From assembly GCA_029721435.1 (NCBI GenBank), contig CM056582.1, positions 38,212,611 to 38,276,610 of the forward strand: a stretch of 64,000 bases of DNA, given 5' to 3'. The position numbers were made by a program, and so were the translations under genes. The notes beneath the pieces were generated by a model. The model ran no database searches, had not been told where the DNA came from, and saw only the letters and a program-made list of their open reading frames with translations. This DNA is from Gymnothorax reevesii. Taxonomy: Eukaryota > Chordata > Actinopteri > Anguilliformes > Muraenidae. This document shows positions 31,450-42,675 of this stretch, in pieces; position 1 is the stretch's first letter; each line of letters starts with the position of its first letter.

Positions 31450-33050
31450 ATGGTTCAACACCACAAGCTACAGCAAAGTTGTGCAGCAAATTACTTGTTT
31501 CTGACAAGCTGTCCTTAAAACAAAGGATTAGTGTTGTTTATTATCATTAGATGAGCAGCATCAACATGAATATTGATGATTTTCCCATGTGGCATTTCAT
31601 GTTCATGGCTTCATCCAAAGAAACAGAAGGGACTGCAGAAAAATCTCTTAAATCTACTTCCTTCCTTGATCAGCAGGTTTGTAAAGTACTCTATTAAATT
31701 TATCACATATCTAGATAAATATTTTTCATAACCTGACAAACTATAGCCAGATAATCACCAGGTAGTGTAGATTAACCTTTGAAGCCTCGAGCCCCTGTCT
31801 TGAAAATGACATGCTCAAAATGAAATGTCTCTCTCTGCAACTACTTGGTCAATTTGAATAAATGTAAAAAATTGGGGATTTTTGTCATGGTGTAAAAACA
31901 GTAAACACGTCACTGAGTCAGAGTAAATGAAAATGGAACACCGTATAAATTAATCTTTTAATTTGCTCCTAACAAAGTTTTACTTTTATCCCTTTTGTAA
32001 TGATTTAGTTGCAGTCTGAAAACTCTAAAAAATTACAGCACTGAATTGGACCATTATCTGTGTCAAAATTTATTCTAATCAAGTACATCAGAACAAAATT
32101 AGAGAGGTTTTAGGTTAGGAATGTCTAGGTCGCATCTCTAAATTTCAGATTTCTCAGATTCCAAACTGTAAAACTCATTTAATTTAAATTCTCACCACAG
32201 ACTTAAATTTCATCTAATTACAACAATTTTATTTTTATTTGTTTATTGCAACCGCTCCTGTTAACATTTTCCCATTCAAAGAAAATACATTCAAAAGAAA
32301 AGAGGTTTGACTCCACTGGAGCAGATTCTTTTTGAATAAAACAAGCAAATAAGCATTATTATTATTAATACAAAGATAAGGTCAAAAATGGTATTAAGTA
32401 TAAACAACAAACACCCAGCAATTATTTATCCAAGAACTATGCCCCTGCTGCCCCCCCCATCCCATCCCATCCCATCCCAGGGTCAGGAGCTTTTGAGATT
32501 TTTAGATCAAAAAGGTGCCTTTCAGATACATTCTGAGGAGAAATTTTAGGTAGAATCATAACTGCATTTATGGAATAAAGCACTTCAAACGCTGAACAAA
32601 CAGACGGTACAACCTTAAAGAAACCATATGGTCATGAATGCTTTGATGGAAACGAAAAGTATAGAATCTCAATCATATTAAACTATTGGGGACATCAGGT
32701 TTAATTTGATACCCAATTCAACACAATCAGCCAACTGATTTCAAGGAAGTAACCCCTGAATAGTGTGGCATATCTGTGCATATAAGCAATCTTTCCTTCT
32801 GGTCAACCCATTGTGTTCAAATAGGCCTGGAAAAGGTCAGGGAAAAATTTTTCATTCTATTCTAGATCCAGAAAATGGTTGGCTGCTATCGGAGAAGTAC
32901 AATCCATTTTACAAAATAATATCAATAGACGCGTTTACAGCCGACGTCATCAAAAAGATGCGTGCGCATCTTGGCAACAGAAGTAGCGGTCTCCCCAATT
33001 CAGTCTGACGAGTTCTGAATCTGCAAACATTGAGTTAGATATTTTACCAG
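31450..33050. other. Intronic sequence; CCCAT microsatellite
   Basis: A CCCAT microsatellite lies at 32453-32479. The stretch GTCATCA..TGCGCATCTTGGCAACAGAAGTA near 32945-32985 resembles the sequence just upstream of the SWIM-type fragment near 38740. No gene is called. Confidence 0.4.
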
Positions 33051-33228
33051 TGTGGTGTATGTGTCAGGGAAGTGTTCTCTCACCCAGCAGGCATTGGGGT
33101 TTTGGGGGGTGTGTTTTTCCCCAATAAGCTTGGGCATTATTCTTTTCCTGATTATTCTGTTTTTGGCGCTGAAAGAGTAAAGACTGGCTAACCTGTTACT
33201 TCGTGTGTCTCCTTTATTCATCGCCACA
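33051..33228 (+). repeat. Gypsy 5' LTR
   Basis: 178 bp, TGTGG to CCACA. It is unusually short for a vertebrate Ty3/Gypsy LTR. It differs from the 3' LTR at three positions, all transitions. Confidence 0.92.
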
Positions 33229-33246
33229 TTGGTGACCCCGTTGAAC

Positions 33247-34026
33247 ATGTCTGTGGAGCGTGTTTCTTCGTCGACCTCGGACGCGGACTCGGCCCCAGCT
33301 TCGCCGTCTCCAGGCTCGTCCTCGCAGCCAGTCGTGTTAACCGCTGCCGCGACGATGAAACTCCCAGAGTTCTGGCAGAGCGACCCGGCTTCATGGTTCC
33401 AGCACATCGAGGCGCTTTTCCAACTACGGGGCGTGGAAGTGGACAACTCCAAGTATTACTTGGTTGTGGCCGCCTTGGACCAGCAGTCAACCCGCAGAGC
33501 CATGCCGTTACTGCGTAGCCCCCCTCTTCGCGGGAAGTACGACGCCCTCAAGCAGCTTCTTCTGTGGAGGTACAGCCTGTCTTCGGCGGAGAGGGCGGAA
33601 AAGATCCTCTCCCTGTCCGGCTTGGGCGACAGCACGGCCGTGGACCTGATGGACAATATGTTGTCCCTGCTTGGTTTGGATGAGGCTGGTTTCTTGTTCC
33701 CGCATATTTTTCTGTGGCAGCTCCCGCCGCAGGTCCGCGCCGCTCTAGCAAACTCTCCCCGTTTGACCGATGGCGATTACCGAGGTTTGGCGGAGGAGGC
33801 AGACTGCGTGCCGCTGGCTACCAGACGCTTCACCGTGCAGAGCGCGACGGCAGGACCCCAGCAGATTCCGGCGGAGGATCCTGCGACGGTTTCTGCAGTC
33901 ACCACGAGGACGCGCCGCGGGAGTCCCCTCTGTTTCTACCACCGGAGATTTGGAAGCAGGGCGAAGCGCTGTATCCCGCCGTGCACGTTTGAGGTGTTGG
34001 GAAACGCGGAGGCCAGCACTCAGTAG
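33247..34026 (+). CDS. gag: Gypsy gag
   Basis: 260 codons from the first in-frame ATG after the primer binding site. A Ser/Pro-rich start is followed by the capsid-like region (KLPEFWQSDPASWFQHIEAL, then YYLVVAALDQQSTRRAM) and a C-terminal zinc-knuckle variant, CFYHRRFGSRAKRCIPPC. This variant is common in gag of invertebrate and fish Ty3/Gypsy elements. It would form the virus-like particle around the element RNA. The frame is intact to TAG at 34024-34026. A slippery heptamer 19 bases before the stop links it to pol. Confidence 0.88.
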   Translation: MSVERVSSSTSDADSAPASPSPGSSSQPVVLTAAATMKLPEFWQSDPASWFQHIEALFQLRGVEVDNSKYYLVVAALDQQSTRRAMPLLRSPPLRGKYDALKQLLLWRYSLSSAERAEKILSLSGLGDSTAVDLMDNMLSLLGLDEAGFLFPHIFLWQLPPQVRAALANSPRLTDGDYRGLAEEADCVPLATRRFTVQSATAGPQQIPAEDPATVSAVTTRTRRGSPLCFYHRRFGSRAKRCIPPCTFEVLGNAEASTQ

Positions 34027-34043
34027 CAGCTGTGGGTGCTGGC
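33999..34043 (+). promoter_or_regulatory. Programmed -1 frameshift signal between gag and pol
   Basis: GGGAAAC at 33999-34005 sits in the gag frame as G|GGA|AAC, the canonical X XXY YYZ layout. Six bases later, GCCAGCAC (34012-34019) pairs perfectly with GTGCTGGC (34036-34043) around a 16-base loop. Slipping back one base enters exactly the frame used by pol, and the gag stop lies in the loop. Sequence, spacing, stem and frame all agree. Confidence 0.85.
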
Positions 34044-37000
34044 GAGCGAGGTGAGCTGCTCTACATTAAAGACTCTCTGTCAGGATGCAAGTTTCTGGTT
34101 AACTCTGGCTCCCAGAAGAGCTTAATCCACCCTGTCGGCCCAGAGTTGTCGAACCGAAGGGGTGGCCCACCGCTGACCGCGGCTAACGGTTCTCCTATTG
34201 GGACTTTTGGCACTAAACAATTAACTGTTTGTTTTCATGGACGTGAGTTTGAGTGGGACTTTGTGGCTGCTGCTGAAACTGTTCCTATCATCGGTGCAGA
34301 CTTTTTGTGTGCTCACGGACTGTTAGTCGATGTTGCTAACCGCAGGCTAATTGATGCAGTCACTTTTGCTACTTTTCCTTTTGAGTCTGGGGGAGCTGGG
34401 CCGCTAACACACTTGAATTTTTCTGCGTCCGGTGATGTTTTTCAGCGTTTGTTGTCCGAGTTTCCATCACTCACTACGCCCGCCTTTTCCTCTGCCATAG
34501 CTAAACACGGGCTTGAACATTTCATTCCCACTTTCGCGCCACCGGTTTACGCGCGCGCGCGGCGTTAGGACGCTGTTAAGCTAGCTATGGCTTAGGAGGA
34601 GTTTGCTACCATGGAGAGGTTGGGGATAGTGCGGCGCTCTAACAGCCCCTGGGCCTCGCCCCTCCACATGGTACCCAAGGCGGACGGTTCGTGGCGCCCA
34701 TGCGGTGATTTTCGGCGGTTGAACGACGTGACTACTCCCGATCGTTACCCGATCCCACATATTCAGGATTTTTCGGTTCGGTTGTCGGGTGCTTCCATTT
34801 TTTCAAAGGTAGACCTGGTACGCGGGTATCACCAGGTTCCAGTGCGGCCAGACGACGTGCCTAAGACGGCGGTAGTCACTCCGTTTGGGTTGTTTGAGTT
34901 CCTTCGCATGCCGTTTGGCCTTAAAGGGGCAGCGCAAACTTTTCAGAGGTTGATGGACTCTGTGTTGCGCGGCCTCGAGTTTGTGTTCGTTTACCTCGAC
35001 GACATTCTGGTGGCTAGCTCTACTACTGAAGAGCACCTGTCGCACCTCAGGACGGTTTTCCAGCGTCTGGACGCCCACGGCTTAATTGTCAACCCAGCGA
35101 AATGCCAGTTCGGGTTGCCGGTGATCGATTTTCTGGGTCATCGCATTTCGGCGCGCGGTGCGGTTCCTTTGCCTACTAAGGTGCAAGCAGTGGCAGAATT
35201 TCCTCGTCCTGTGGTGGTTAAGGCATTGCAGGAGTTCTTGGGCATAGTGAACTTCTATAATCGGTTCATTCCTCGTGCTTCCGACCTCCTGCGGCCGCTG
35301 TATGACGCCCTACGTTCGAGGAAGGCCACTGATGCAGTTGTCTGGACGGAGGAATGGCTGGTTGCTTTTGAGGGGGCTAAGTCCGCGTTAGCTAATGCGG
35401 CTCTCCTGGCTCATGCGGACCCAGATGCCCCAATCGCCTTGACAACCGATGCTTCGGATTTGGCTGTCGGGGCTGTTGTGGAGCAGCGGGTGGGAGACGC
35501 ATGGCAACCACTTGCGTTTTTCAGTCGCAAGTTGCGGGATTGCGAGCGCAAGTACAGCGTTTTTGACCGCGAGTTACTGGCGTTGTTTTTGGCTACTCGA
35601 CATTTCCGTTTTTTGCTGGAGGGTCGTTCTTTTACGGCTTATGTGGACCATAAACCATTGATATTCGCCATGTCCAAGGTTACCGAACCCTGGTCAGCTC
35701 GGCAGCAGCGTCACCTGGCGGCCATTTCGGAGTTTACCACTGACATCCGTCACGTCGCGGGTAAATCTAACTCCATCGCGGATTGTCTGTCTCGCGTGGT
35801 CGTTTGCCCCGTACTTCTGGGGACTGATTTTTCTGCCATGGCTGCTGATCAACCAGGTGATGCAGATATCCTTGCCCTCCGTTCTGTTGGATCAGGCCTC
35901 AAACTCGAGGAGATCGTGATGCATGAGAGAGGTCCTGCCCTCCTGTGCGATGTTTCTACCGGTCGACCCCGCCCCGTTGTTCCGGCAAATTGGCGTTGTC
36001 GGGTTTTTGACTCCATTCATTCGCTCTCGCATCCGGGGGTGCGCACGTCGGTGAAGCTGGTCAGCGCCCGTTTTGTTTGGCCTGGGTTGCGCAAAGACGT
36101 CAGGGGGTGGGCGGCTGCTTGTTTGGCATGTCAACGTGCTAAGGTGCATCGGCACACAACAGCCCCCCTTGAATCGTTTCCCATTCCAGCCAGGCGTTTT
36201 GATTATGTACACGTTGACCTCGTCGGTCCCCTGCTGCAGTCGAGGGGTTTCACTCATCTGCTTACAGTGGTGGATCGTACTACCAGGTGGCCGGAGGTGG
36301 TCCCTCTGTCCTCCACGGCGTCTGCGGATGTGGCTGGGGCGTTTCTCTCGCCTTGGGTTGCCCGTTTCGGAGTACCATCTGACATTACTTCGGACAGGGG
36401 CCCTCAGTTTGTTTCGGAACTTTGGTCGGGGATGGCGCGTTCCTTGGGGGTGCAGGTGCATCGCACTACGGCATATCACCCCCAAGCTAATGGGTTGTGT
36501 GAGTGCTTCCATCGGTCGCTCAAGGCGGCTTTGCGTGCCGCGCTAACGGGCGATGGGTGGATAGACTATTTGCCGTGGGTCCTGCTTGGATTGCGCTCGG
36601 CTCCTAAGGAGGACCTAGCTGCTTTCTCCGCCGAGTTGGTTTTTGGTCAGCCGCTCCGCGTTCCAGGGGAGTTTTTGCTGGAGGCTGCCGCTCCGAGTCT
36701 CCGGCCTGCGTTTGACCCCTTTTCACCCGGGGGAGCGTTGGCTCCGGGTCCCATGCACCACTGTTTCCCACGGTCATTCGTGCCCACTGCGCTGCGGTCT
36801 GCCCGTTTTGTCTTTCTGCGTCGCGATGCCCACCGCTCGCCCCTCCAACCTCCGTACGATGGTCCTTTTCGGGTGCTCGAAAGGGGGAGCAAGGGTTTTG
36901 TTTTGGATATGGGTGGGCGCAGGGAGCTGGTAACCATTGATCGCCTTAAGCCGGCGTACGTGTTGGTAGATGAGGTTATCTTACCGGCCCAGGTTCCTCG

Positions 37001-37193
37001 TGGCGGTCGTCCTCCTTCCAGACCCACAGTTCTGCCTCCTCACACTGACTCTGCTCCTCAACCTGTTTTGGACATTGTTGATCCTACCTGCTGCTCACCT
37101 GATCGCCTTCGTCCACAGGTGCCGCCTGCTGCCCCGACGGTCGGTCGACGCAGCCGTTATGGCAGGCTGATTAGGCCCATGCTGAGGGACTAA
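34002..37193 (+). pseudogene. pol: Gypsy pol (protease, RT, RNase H, integrase), two stops
   Basis: One continuous frame (-1 to gag) interrupted only by TAG at 34566-34568 and TAG at 34593-34595, between protease and reverse transcriptase. The retropepsin motif reads LVNSGS with Asn (34101-34103) in place of the catalytic Asp. The RT has [42 protein letters not shown] and the catalytic YLDD. RNase H opens [13 protein letters not shown]. Integrase has the H..H..C..C zinc module ([10 protein letters not shown] to CLACQRA) and a complete D,D,E set ([25 protein letters not shown]). The element should not be autonomous despite near-identical LTRs. Confidence 0.92.
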
Positions 37194-37236
37194 TTGTTGT
37201 GATGTTCCCTTCTGGGTGTTCGGGGGGGAGGGGCTG

Positions 37237-37414
37237 TGTGGTGTATGTGTCAGGGAGGTGTTCTCTCACCCAGCAGGCATTGGGGTTTTGGGGGGTGTGT
37301 TTTTCCTCAATAAGCTTGGGCATTATTCTTTTCCTGATTATTCTGTTTTTGGCGCTGAAAGAGTAAAGACTGGCTAACCTGTTACTTCGCGTGTCTCCTT
37401 TATTCATCGCCACA
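37237..37414 (+). repeat. Gypsy 3' LTR
   Basis: 178 bp, paired with 33051-33228 at 175 of 178 identical positions. Confidence 0.92.
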
Positions 37415-37424
37415 CCAGCACTGA

Positions 37425-37640
37425 AATGTCTGGTTGTTGCGTGTATGGCTGTCAGAATTGATATTCCATTGGTGGACTAAGTTTTACAGGATTCCGAGAG
37501 GATCATATCCGCATAACGCCCACTGGTCGTAAGCGAAGCGTCAAGTCAAATTTCAAATGTTGCCTTGATGCTTTTAAACGCCCACTGAAAGTGTCAGCCG
37601 CATCAACATTGACAGCTGTCAACAAGACCGAGAAGCCATG
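37425..37640 (+). pseudogene. Degenerate THAP-type zinc finger coding fragment
   Basis: ATG at 37425 begins MSGCCVYGCQN, the N-terminal cysteine pattern of a THAP domain. An in-frame TGA follows directly. After a frame change the sequence continues LSFYRIPRGSYPHNAHW, which fits the conserved hydrophobic-x-x-Pro and Trp positions of the domain, before further stops. THAP domains are DNA-binding fingers found in host factors and P-element-like transposases. This copy cannot make a complete domain. Confidence 0.55.
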
Positions 37641-37829
37641 GGTGTCACTCTCAAAATATTAATCAAGATAATGTTGAATTTTGGAAACACTACCGATAAA
37701 GCCCACTTTAAATGACGTTCAGGTTACTGCGCACTTTATTACATACAGGCATTATTTTCCTCCTAAATTTACCTGTCTAGTAAATTAAGATAATGATTCA
37801 CTTTACTTCACCCCGCAGCGAATTAGCTA

Positions 37830-39530
37830 GCTAGCTAATTTAGCAGGGTTAAATTCTTACCAGTTTACCTTGAGTTAGGTTCTGTCTCACTGTAGATCAC
37901 TTGATAACTTAAATGCACACAAAATAATGGATTTCCTTTCAAAACTGCGACTTGGTTAAAAAGTAGGTATATCGGTTTTGAAAAATTGCATGTGAGGTTT
38001 CCGCTAAGTGTGTGCCACCAACCATGACAAGGCAAAATAGTTAAACAACCTAAAAGACAAATGTGTTTCTATTGAGTTGATGCTCAAGAAATTGAGCAGT
38101 GGCGAAAAGTAAAAATCTGACGTGCATCACATACTGCCAGTGGGCTTTGCTCCATTGAAATTAATGTAACCAATTTTTTGACGCGCATCTCGCGGTTACA
38201 GACATTAAATGAAATATGTGAGAATAATGGTAAACCGAAGCAGATTTCATGGTTCAAACTCGCTAGCTAGCAAGCCAATACAAAATAATACTTAGCCTGC
38301 CTTGCAATTACAATTAGCTGTCAGGATGTAGTTTTCTGTTATTTTATTTTTTTTTATTATAACCCATGCGTCAAACACGGTAGTTTTATGCCCTTGTGTT
38401 TGACATGGAAGGGCATCTGATTTCGAGACACAAAACTCCAAGTCTGTCGTGGTATTTAACATTTATGTCTGCAGATAACATAGTCATATGCATCCAGGGA
38501 CTTGTAAGCTGGTAGTTCCTCCCTCATGTACATGGTCGGTTTCTCGATCAAATGGGTATATATATCAGGCCATGGAATTCTGAGCCACTAATTAACGTCA
38601 TCTACCCTCTCACTGATACCATACGGATCTGGAAATTGGTTGCCATTCCTCAAAGTAAATTTGTTTTGGTAGAATTCGAGATCTTTGATGGTTAATGCCC
38701 TCGCATAGCTTGACAAGCTATTATGGTTCGCCATACTTCTGTTGCCAAGCTGCGCGCGCAACCTGTCTTGCTTGCAAACAGTAAATGGGTCTAGTGAGTA
38801 CTAAAGTGATGATGTCACGCTGGTGTCGGAAGTAAAATTTCCCATTTAACCTATGGGTAGAAGTCACTGGTAGAAGTTTAATGTCTCGAATTTTCCAGCA
38901 CGTCGCTTTAGCCTTTTGTCTGCTTAATTAGTTAACCACTCTATATTCTTATTTGTTATGCTTTCCTTGCTAGATATCAAATTTTACAATTAGCGCCAAT
39001 TCACTTTAATAGCCAGGCATCTTTGGCCAACGCTTGTTTGCTTCAAAACTCGGTAGTCAGTGAACAAACTTATCAGCCTTGTCAAAGCATAGTGGGCTAA
39101 CTTAGCCAGCAAGCTAGTTTACTGACTTTGTTAGTTGTCCAACTTTATATTTCGCGCATGTAGTTAAATGCCTGCTTGTGAAATGCTTGCAGCTTAACGC
39201 TAGCTCAGTAGCCAAATAATGGCTCTTTACTGCTTTCATTCACTTAGCTAGCTCGCTAGCTAGGCTAGCGAACTAACAAGCTAGCTATTTTGCTCGCTAA
39301 GCTAGAGAAATTTATTGAATAATCATACTGGCTAGCTTGCTAAATAACAGTAAGTGACGGTACCACTTACTGTTTCTATCGGTTTAGCTATGTGCACAAG
39401 ATGTAATAAGCTCACTAGCTGGCTAGCTCGGTGGTTCGCTAGCTTTGCTTGATGCTTAACTAGCTTAATGGAAAAATGGCTATTATTGTGATCCTTTCAT
39501 TTCTAGGTATGTAGCTAGCTAATAGTAGCC
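37830..39530. repeat. Cluster of GCTAGC palindromes
   Basis: At least 13 GCTAGC hexamers, several overlapping as GCTAGCTAGC, fall within 1.7 kb, where less than one is expected by chance. The densest part is 39190-39530. It overlaps the SWIM-type fragment's upstream flank. No element boundary could be fixed. Confidence 0.6.
38287..38734 (-). pseudogene. Degenerate SWIM-type zinc finger / YqaJ-associated coding fragment
   Basis: From ATG at 38734-38732 the frame reads KDLEFYQNKFTLRNGNQFPD, then PYGISERVDDVN, an in-frame TAG, and WPDIYTHLIEKPTMYMREEL. After one frameshift it continues DLEFCVSKSDALP, GHKTTVFDAWVI and ILTANCNCKAG. The CxC start and the preceding layout resemble fish proteins that carry a SWIM zinc finger followed by a YqaJ-like nuclease domain, usually linked to mobile elements. 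The rest of the finger and the nuclease domain are not present. The family call is from memory. Confidence 0.5.
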
Positions 39531-39539
39531 CACTATGTG

Positions 39540-41740
39540 GGAACGGGTGCATGGACATATGGCAATGTAGGGCACTGATGGGCTACCGTAGTGGTACGTT
39601 ATGAAAGTTACCACTTTCATAACAAACAATTGCGGCAACAATTTCAATCTGGGTTAGACCAATGTCGGATTCATCAAGTACCACCCGAGGTAAGGAGTTC
39701 AGCTGCATAATTCTCACCGCTAATAATGACAGCCCTGCACAAGCACTTCTGCCATTGTGATGCTATAATCAATTGATGTATATGGTCTGAACATACCAAA
39801 AAACGGATCTGGTTTTCTCAGCTGTCTTTGCTCATTTTATATGTTTATCTGTATGTAAATGTCTTTAGCGTCTGCACTACCGCCATGATTAATCTTAAAA
39901 TCGCACATACACACTTCACAGAATACATGGGACTGACTAAGGCTTGACGGGCCGATGCACTCGTATTGTTCACTCCACGTAGAGTTGAAAACATTGTCAT
40001 TTTTTGCTTTTTTCTTTCCAGTGCATTTCTCCATCCACTATGCACCACTCCCTGCCAGTGTTTACAACGTATCTCAATGCGGCCTGACATGGCAGGCATT
40101 GAAATGCGTGCACTGCCAAAAGTTCGCAGTTAACACAGTCAAGAACGGAATGTACATAACATCATCTTTGCACTGGCGTGCCATATTTATCCTTTACGAA
40201 CGTCCGGGTTGGCAATTTTAGTCATTATTTTATGTAACAAATATTATTTCAGAAGTAAAAAAATAAACTTTATATTTAAAAAATGCGGGAAATAAAGTGT
40301 GCACACGTACAAATTGATAGTTCATTGAAATGAATGAATTAAAAGTGGTACATTTCAATGGAGGACGATTTCAAAATTGGTAGGTAAATAAAATTCCCCA
40401 AAAGCGGTAGTCAGCCACCAAAAGCGGTAGAGTTGGCATGTATGGCAATGTGTGGTTATGCCGCGAATGTACGATAGCTTATGTTAAACTATGATTCTCC
40501 TCGTCTTTTTCTCTTCTTCTTCTCGTCAGAAAGCTAGCGAGATGGTTACATAATCTACAGTAACATAGTGTAATAAGCGATTGCACATTCGCAGGATAGC
40601 AACAGATTCTATGGTATCTTCGGAGTGGGTATGAAGTTAAAATAAATAAAATTTGAAGTTAAATGAATGGGCCTCTCGCGTGGCAGCGATGATGTCATTG
40701 GTCAACACAGAACCTGGCATTCTATTGTTTGGCAATTTTTGATAGGAATGTACCGCAGAAAAAATCCGATCGCGAGCAGCATGTAGAGTGGTTGTCCGAC
40801 TTGTACGCATGAAAAACTGATTGTATCGGGCGCCTCGGCAACTGATTTGTCGTTCCTTGTCCGTCCTCCTGTATTTGAACGCATCGCCTGAGCCATAAAG
40901 CTACCTGAATAGAGGATATCACTCATACAAAAAAATGCCTGGATGTTGCATTCGCGCCCCGTTTCAGAAGCATTATGGGATCGTTCGGTAACCCAGTCGC
41001 TTCCGGTCTTTGCAGAGCCCGATAGTAACTGAACTGTAGTCATTAAGGCCATGGGCCATTACTGTCAGTTCGCCTGCGAAGCTGCTGTGTGTTCGTCGAA
41101 TGAAAATAAGCAGAAAAAAACTTCAGAAATACCCCTGGATGAGAGACTTATATATACAATGATCGTGTATATGTATGTGTGCATACAGTAATAACTGTGG
41201 GAAGCTCACGGTAAATGATGATGGTGATCTTAGCAACATACCAGAAGTGACTGAGTTCCAGATGTAGGAAGATATTTTGCCAAAAGCGCTACATCCGGGC
41301 ATTTTTTTTGTATTGGCGATACCCTCTATTGACCGTATCATTGATGCCGCTTTGTAAATTTCAAGAGTGAGTGAGCAGAGAACAGAGGAGAAAATACATT
41401 GGTGCTATTGGAATACTCAGGGCTTGTCCTCTTTGGAAGCAGTGCCCCGGATAAAAAACAAGCATGGAGACCGGGAGATGTTGTTTTTATATAACATGGG
41501 CGCATCGGACTAACAATGGACAGCGCAGATTAACTCTGAAAGAGTTTTTTTTATTACAAAATGGCAAAGGTAAGGAAAACTTTTTGTAGAATGTAAAGTG
41601 TGCGTCTTGAATGTGTTGTCAGTGTAAAATGACAGGGCTTATATCATTGGATTCTGTGGACTTTCATCTGATATATCGTTTGTATGCATAGCACAAATTC
41701 AGTAGAAGGGCGGCACGGTGGCCTATGACTCGAAATGCGT
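39540..41740. other. Intronic sequence without assigned gene
   Basis: A plus-strand frame from ATG at 41052 (MGHYCQFACEAAVCSSN..) is Cys-rich but has no assignable domain. Other frames are short. A perfect 11-bp inverted repeat with a 4-base loop lies at 39598-39623. Confidence 0.3.
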
Positions 41741-41747
41741 GTATTCG

Positions 41748-42675
41748 CGTCTTTGCATTGACTTTGAATGTAATTTGTCGTGCTAAAAATTTGTTCCGTC
41801 CAGTGTGAAAGCGGCTAAAGCCGGTCGTCGGTACTGGTGACGTGGATGGAACTAGAACACCATTCTGCCGTTTAGTCTTGTAAAGTAGTTAATCAATCCT
41901 CAGATTGCTAATCAAGCAAAGTAATAGAGTTATCGTTTGCATAATGGGGAAAATTCCACCTACCCTAACTGACCTCTGGCGGCATACAATTCAAAACGTC
42001 TGAGGTTAGTATTGCTAAACATGACATACTAGCTTGAAAGCTACAGAGTCGGCTCTCCTATGCCCTGCTGAGTCCAACTGTCAGATGCACGTTAAAGTTT
42101 GTGGGGGCGTGGCTTTGGACAGAGCACCGACGGGAGGGGGTGGAGCTTAGAGGAGGTGCCACTTTCAAATCTCTCCAGCTCTTCAACATTACCAACTATA
42201 GCTTTAATCAAATTCATAATATATAATATTTATTACAACAGGACAGATAAATTTGACAGAAAGTAACTTCTGTCACTGGACACATACTCCATTTATGCTA
42301 TAATATAATCATCAAATTTTATACACCTTAACTGAGATTTAACTCCTTCATGTGTCCTAAAAGTCATTTAAAGCTATTCTTACCTTTCTGGCATGCGGCA
42401 CAGCACTTAGTAGAAATTTGAACATGAACAACTCCGCCTCTCTCCAAAGTCCCACCCTCCTCCCCCTGCCTGAACCTGAGGCTCCCCTCCTCCCCTGACG
42501 CGTGCGGTAAGAAAGTGAGCAGCGCAAATTAATCTGCTTTCATACCAGACGCAAAACAAACCTTTCGCACAACAGATTACATTCTAAGCCAATATAAAGT
42601 CTTTGCATCGACTTTTAATGTTATCTGCCGTACGAAAAATTTGTTTCGCGTCTGTCGTGAAAGCATCTCGAAACG
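41748..42675. repeat. Pair of diverged ~70-bp direct repeats flanking GC-rich sequence
   Basis: GTCTTTGCATTGACTTT..AATGT with GTGCTAAAAATTTGTT at about 41750-41820 recurs in diverged form at about 42600-42672, in the same orientation. About 780 bp lies between them. They may be ends of one element or two copies of a short repeat. Confidence 0.5.

Larger units (their letters stand above)
33051..37414 (+). mobile_element. Ty3/Gypsy LTR retrotransposon, full length
   Basis: A 4364-bp element with two 178-bp LTRs, gag and pol, in the same orientation as prkce. CCAG flanks both ends (33047-33050 and 37415-37418) as a target duplication. The 5' LTR is followed after one base by TGGTGACCCCG, a primer binding site; a purine-rich tract, GGGGGGGAGGGG, at 37222-37233 precedes the 3' LTR. 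It landed immediately upstream of a THAP-like coding fragment. The LTRs differ at only three positions, so insertion is recent, yet pol already carries two stops. Confidence 0.93.

Noticed and set aside
33205..33246. Earlier start codon for gag inside the LTR
   Set aside because: It would place the start before the primer binding site. The ATG at 33247 is the first after that site and fits the family start.
33218..36512. Many minus-strand and alternative-frame ORFs across the Gypsy element
   Set aside because: They are shadows of gag and pol in GC-rich coding sequence, with no motifs of their own.
40945..41160. Cys-rich starts MPGCC.. and MGHYCQFACE.. that might be further THAP-type fingers
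   Set aside because: The spacing of Cys and the later Pro/Trp positions do not fit a THAP domain, unlike the fragment at 37425.
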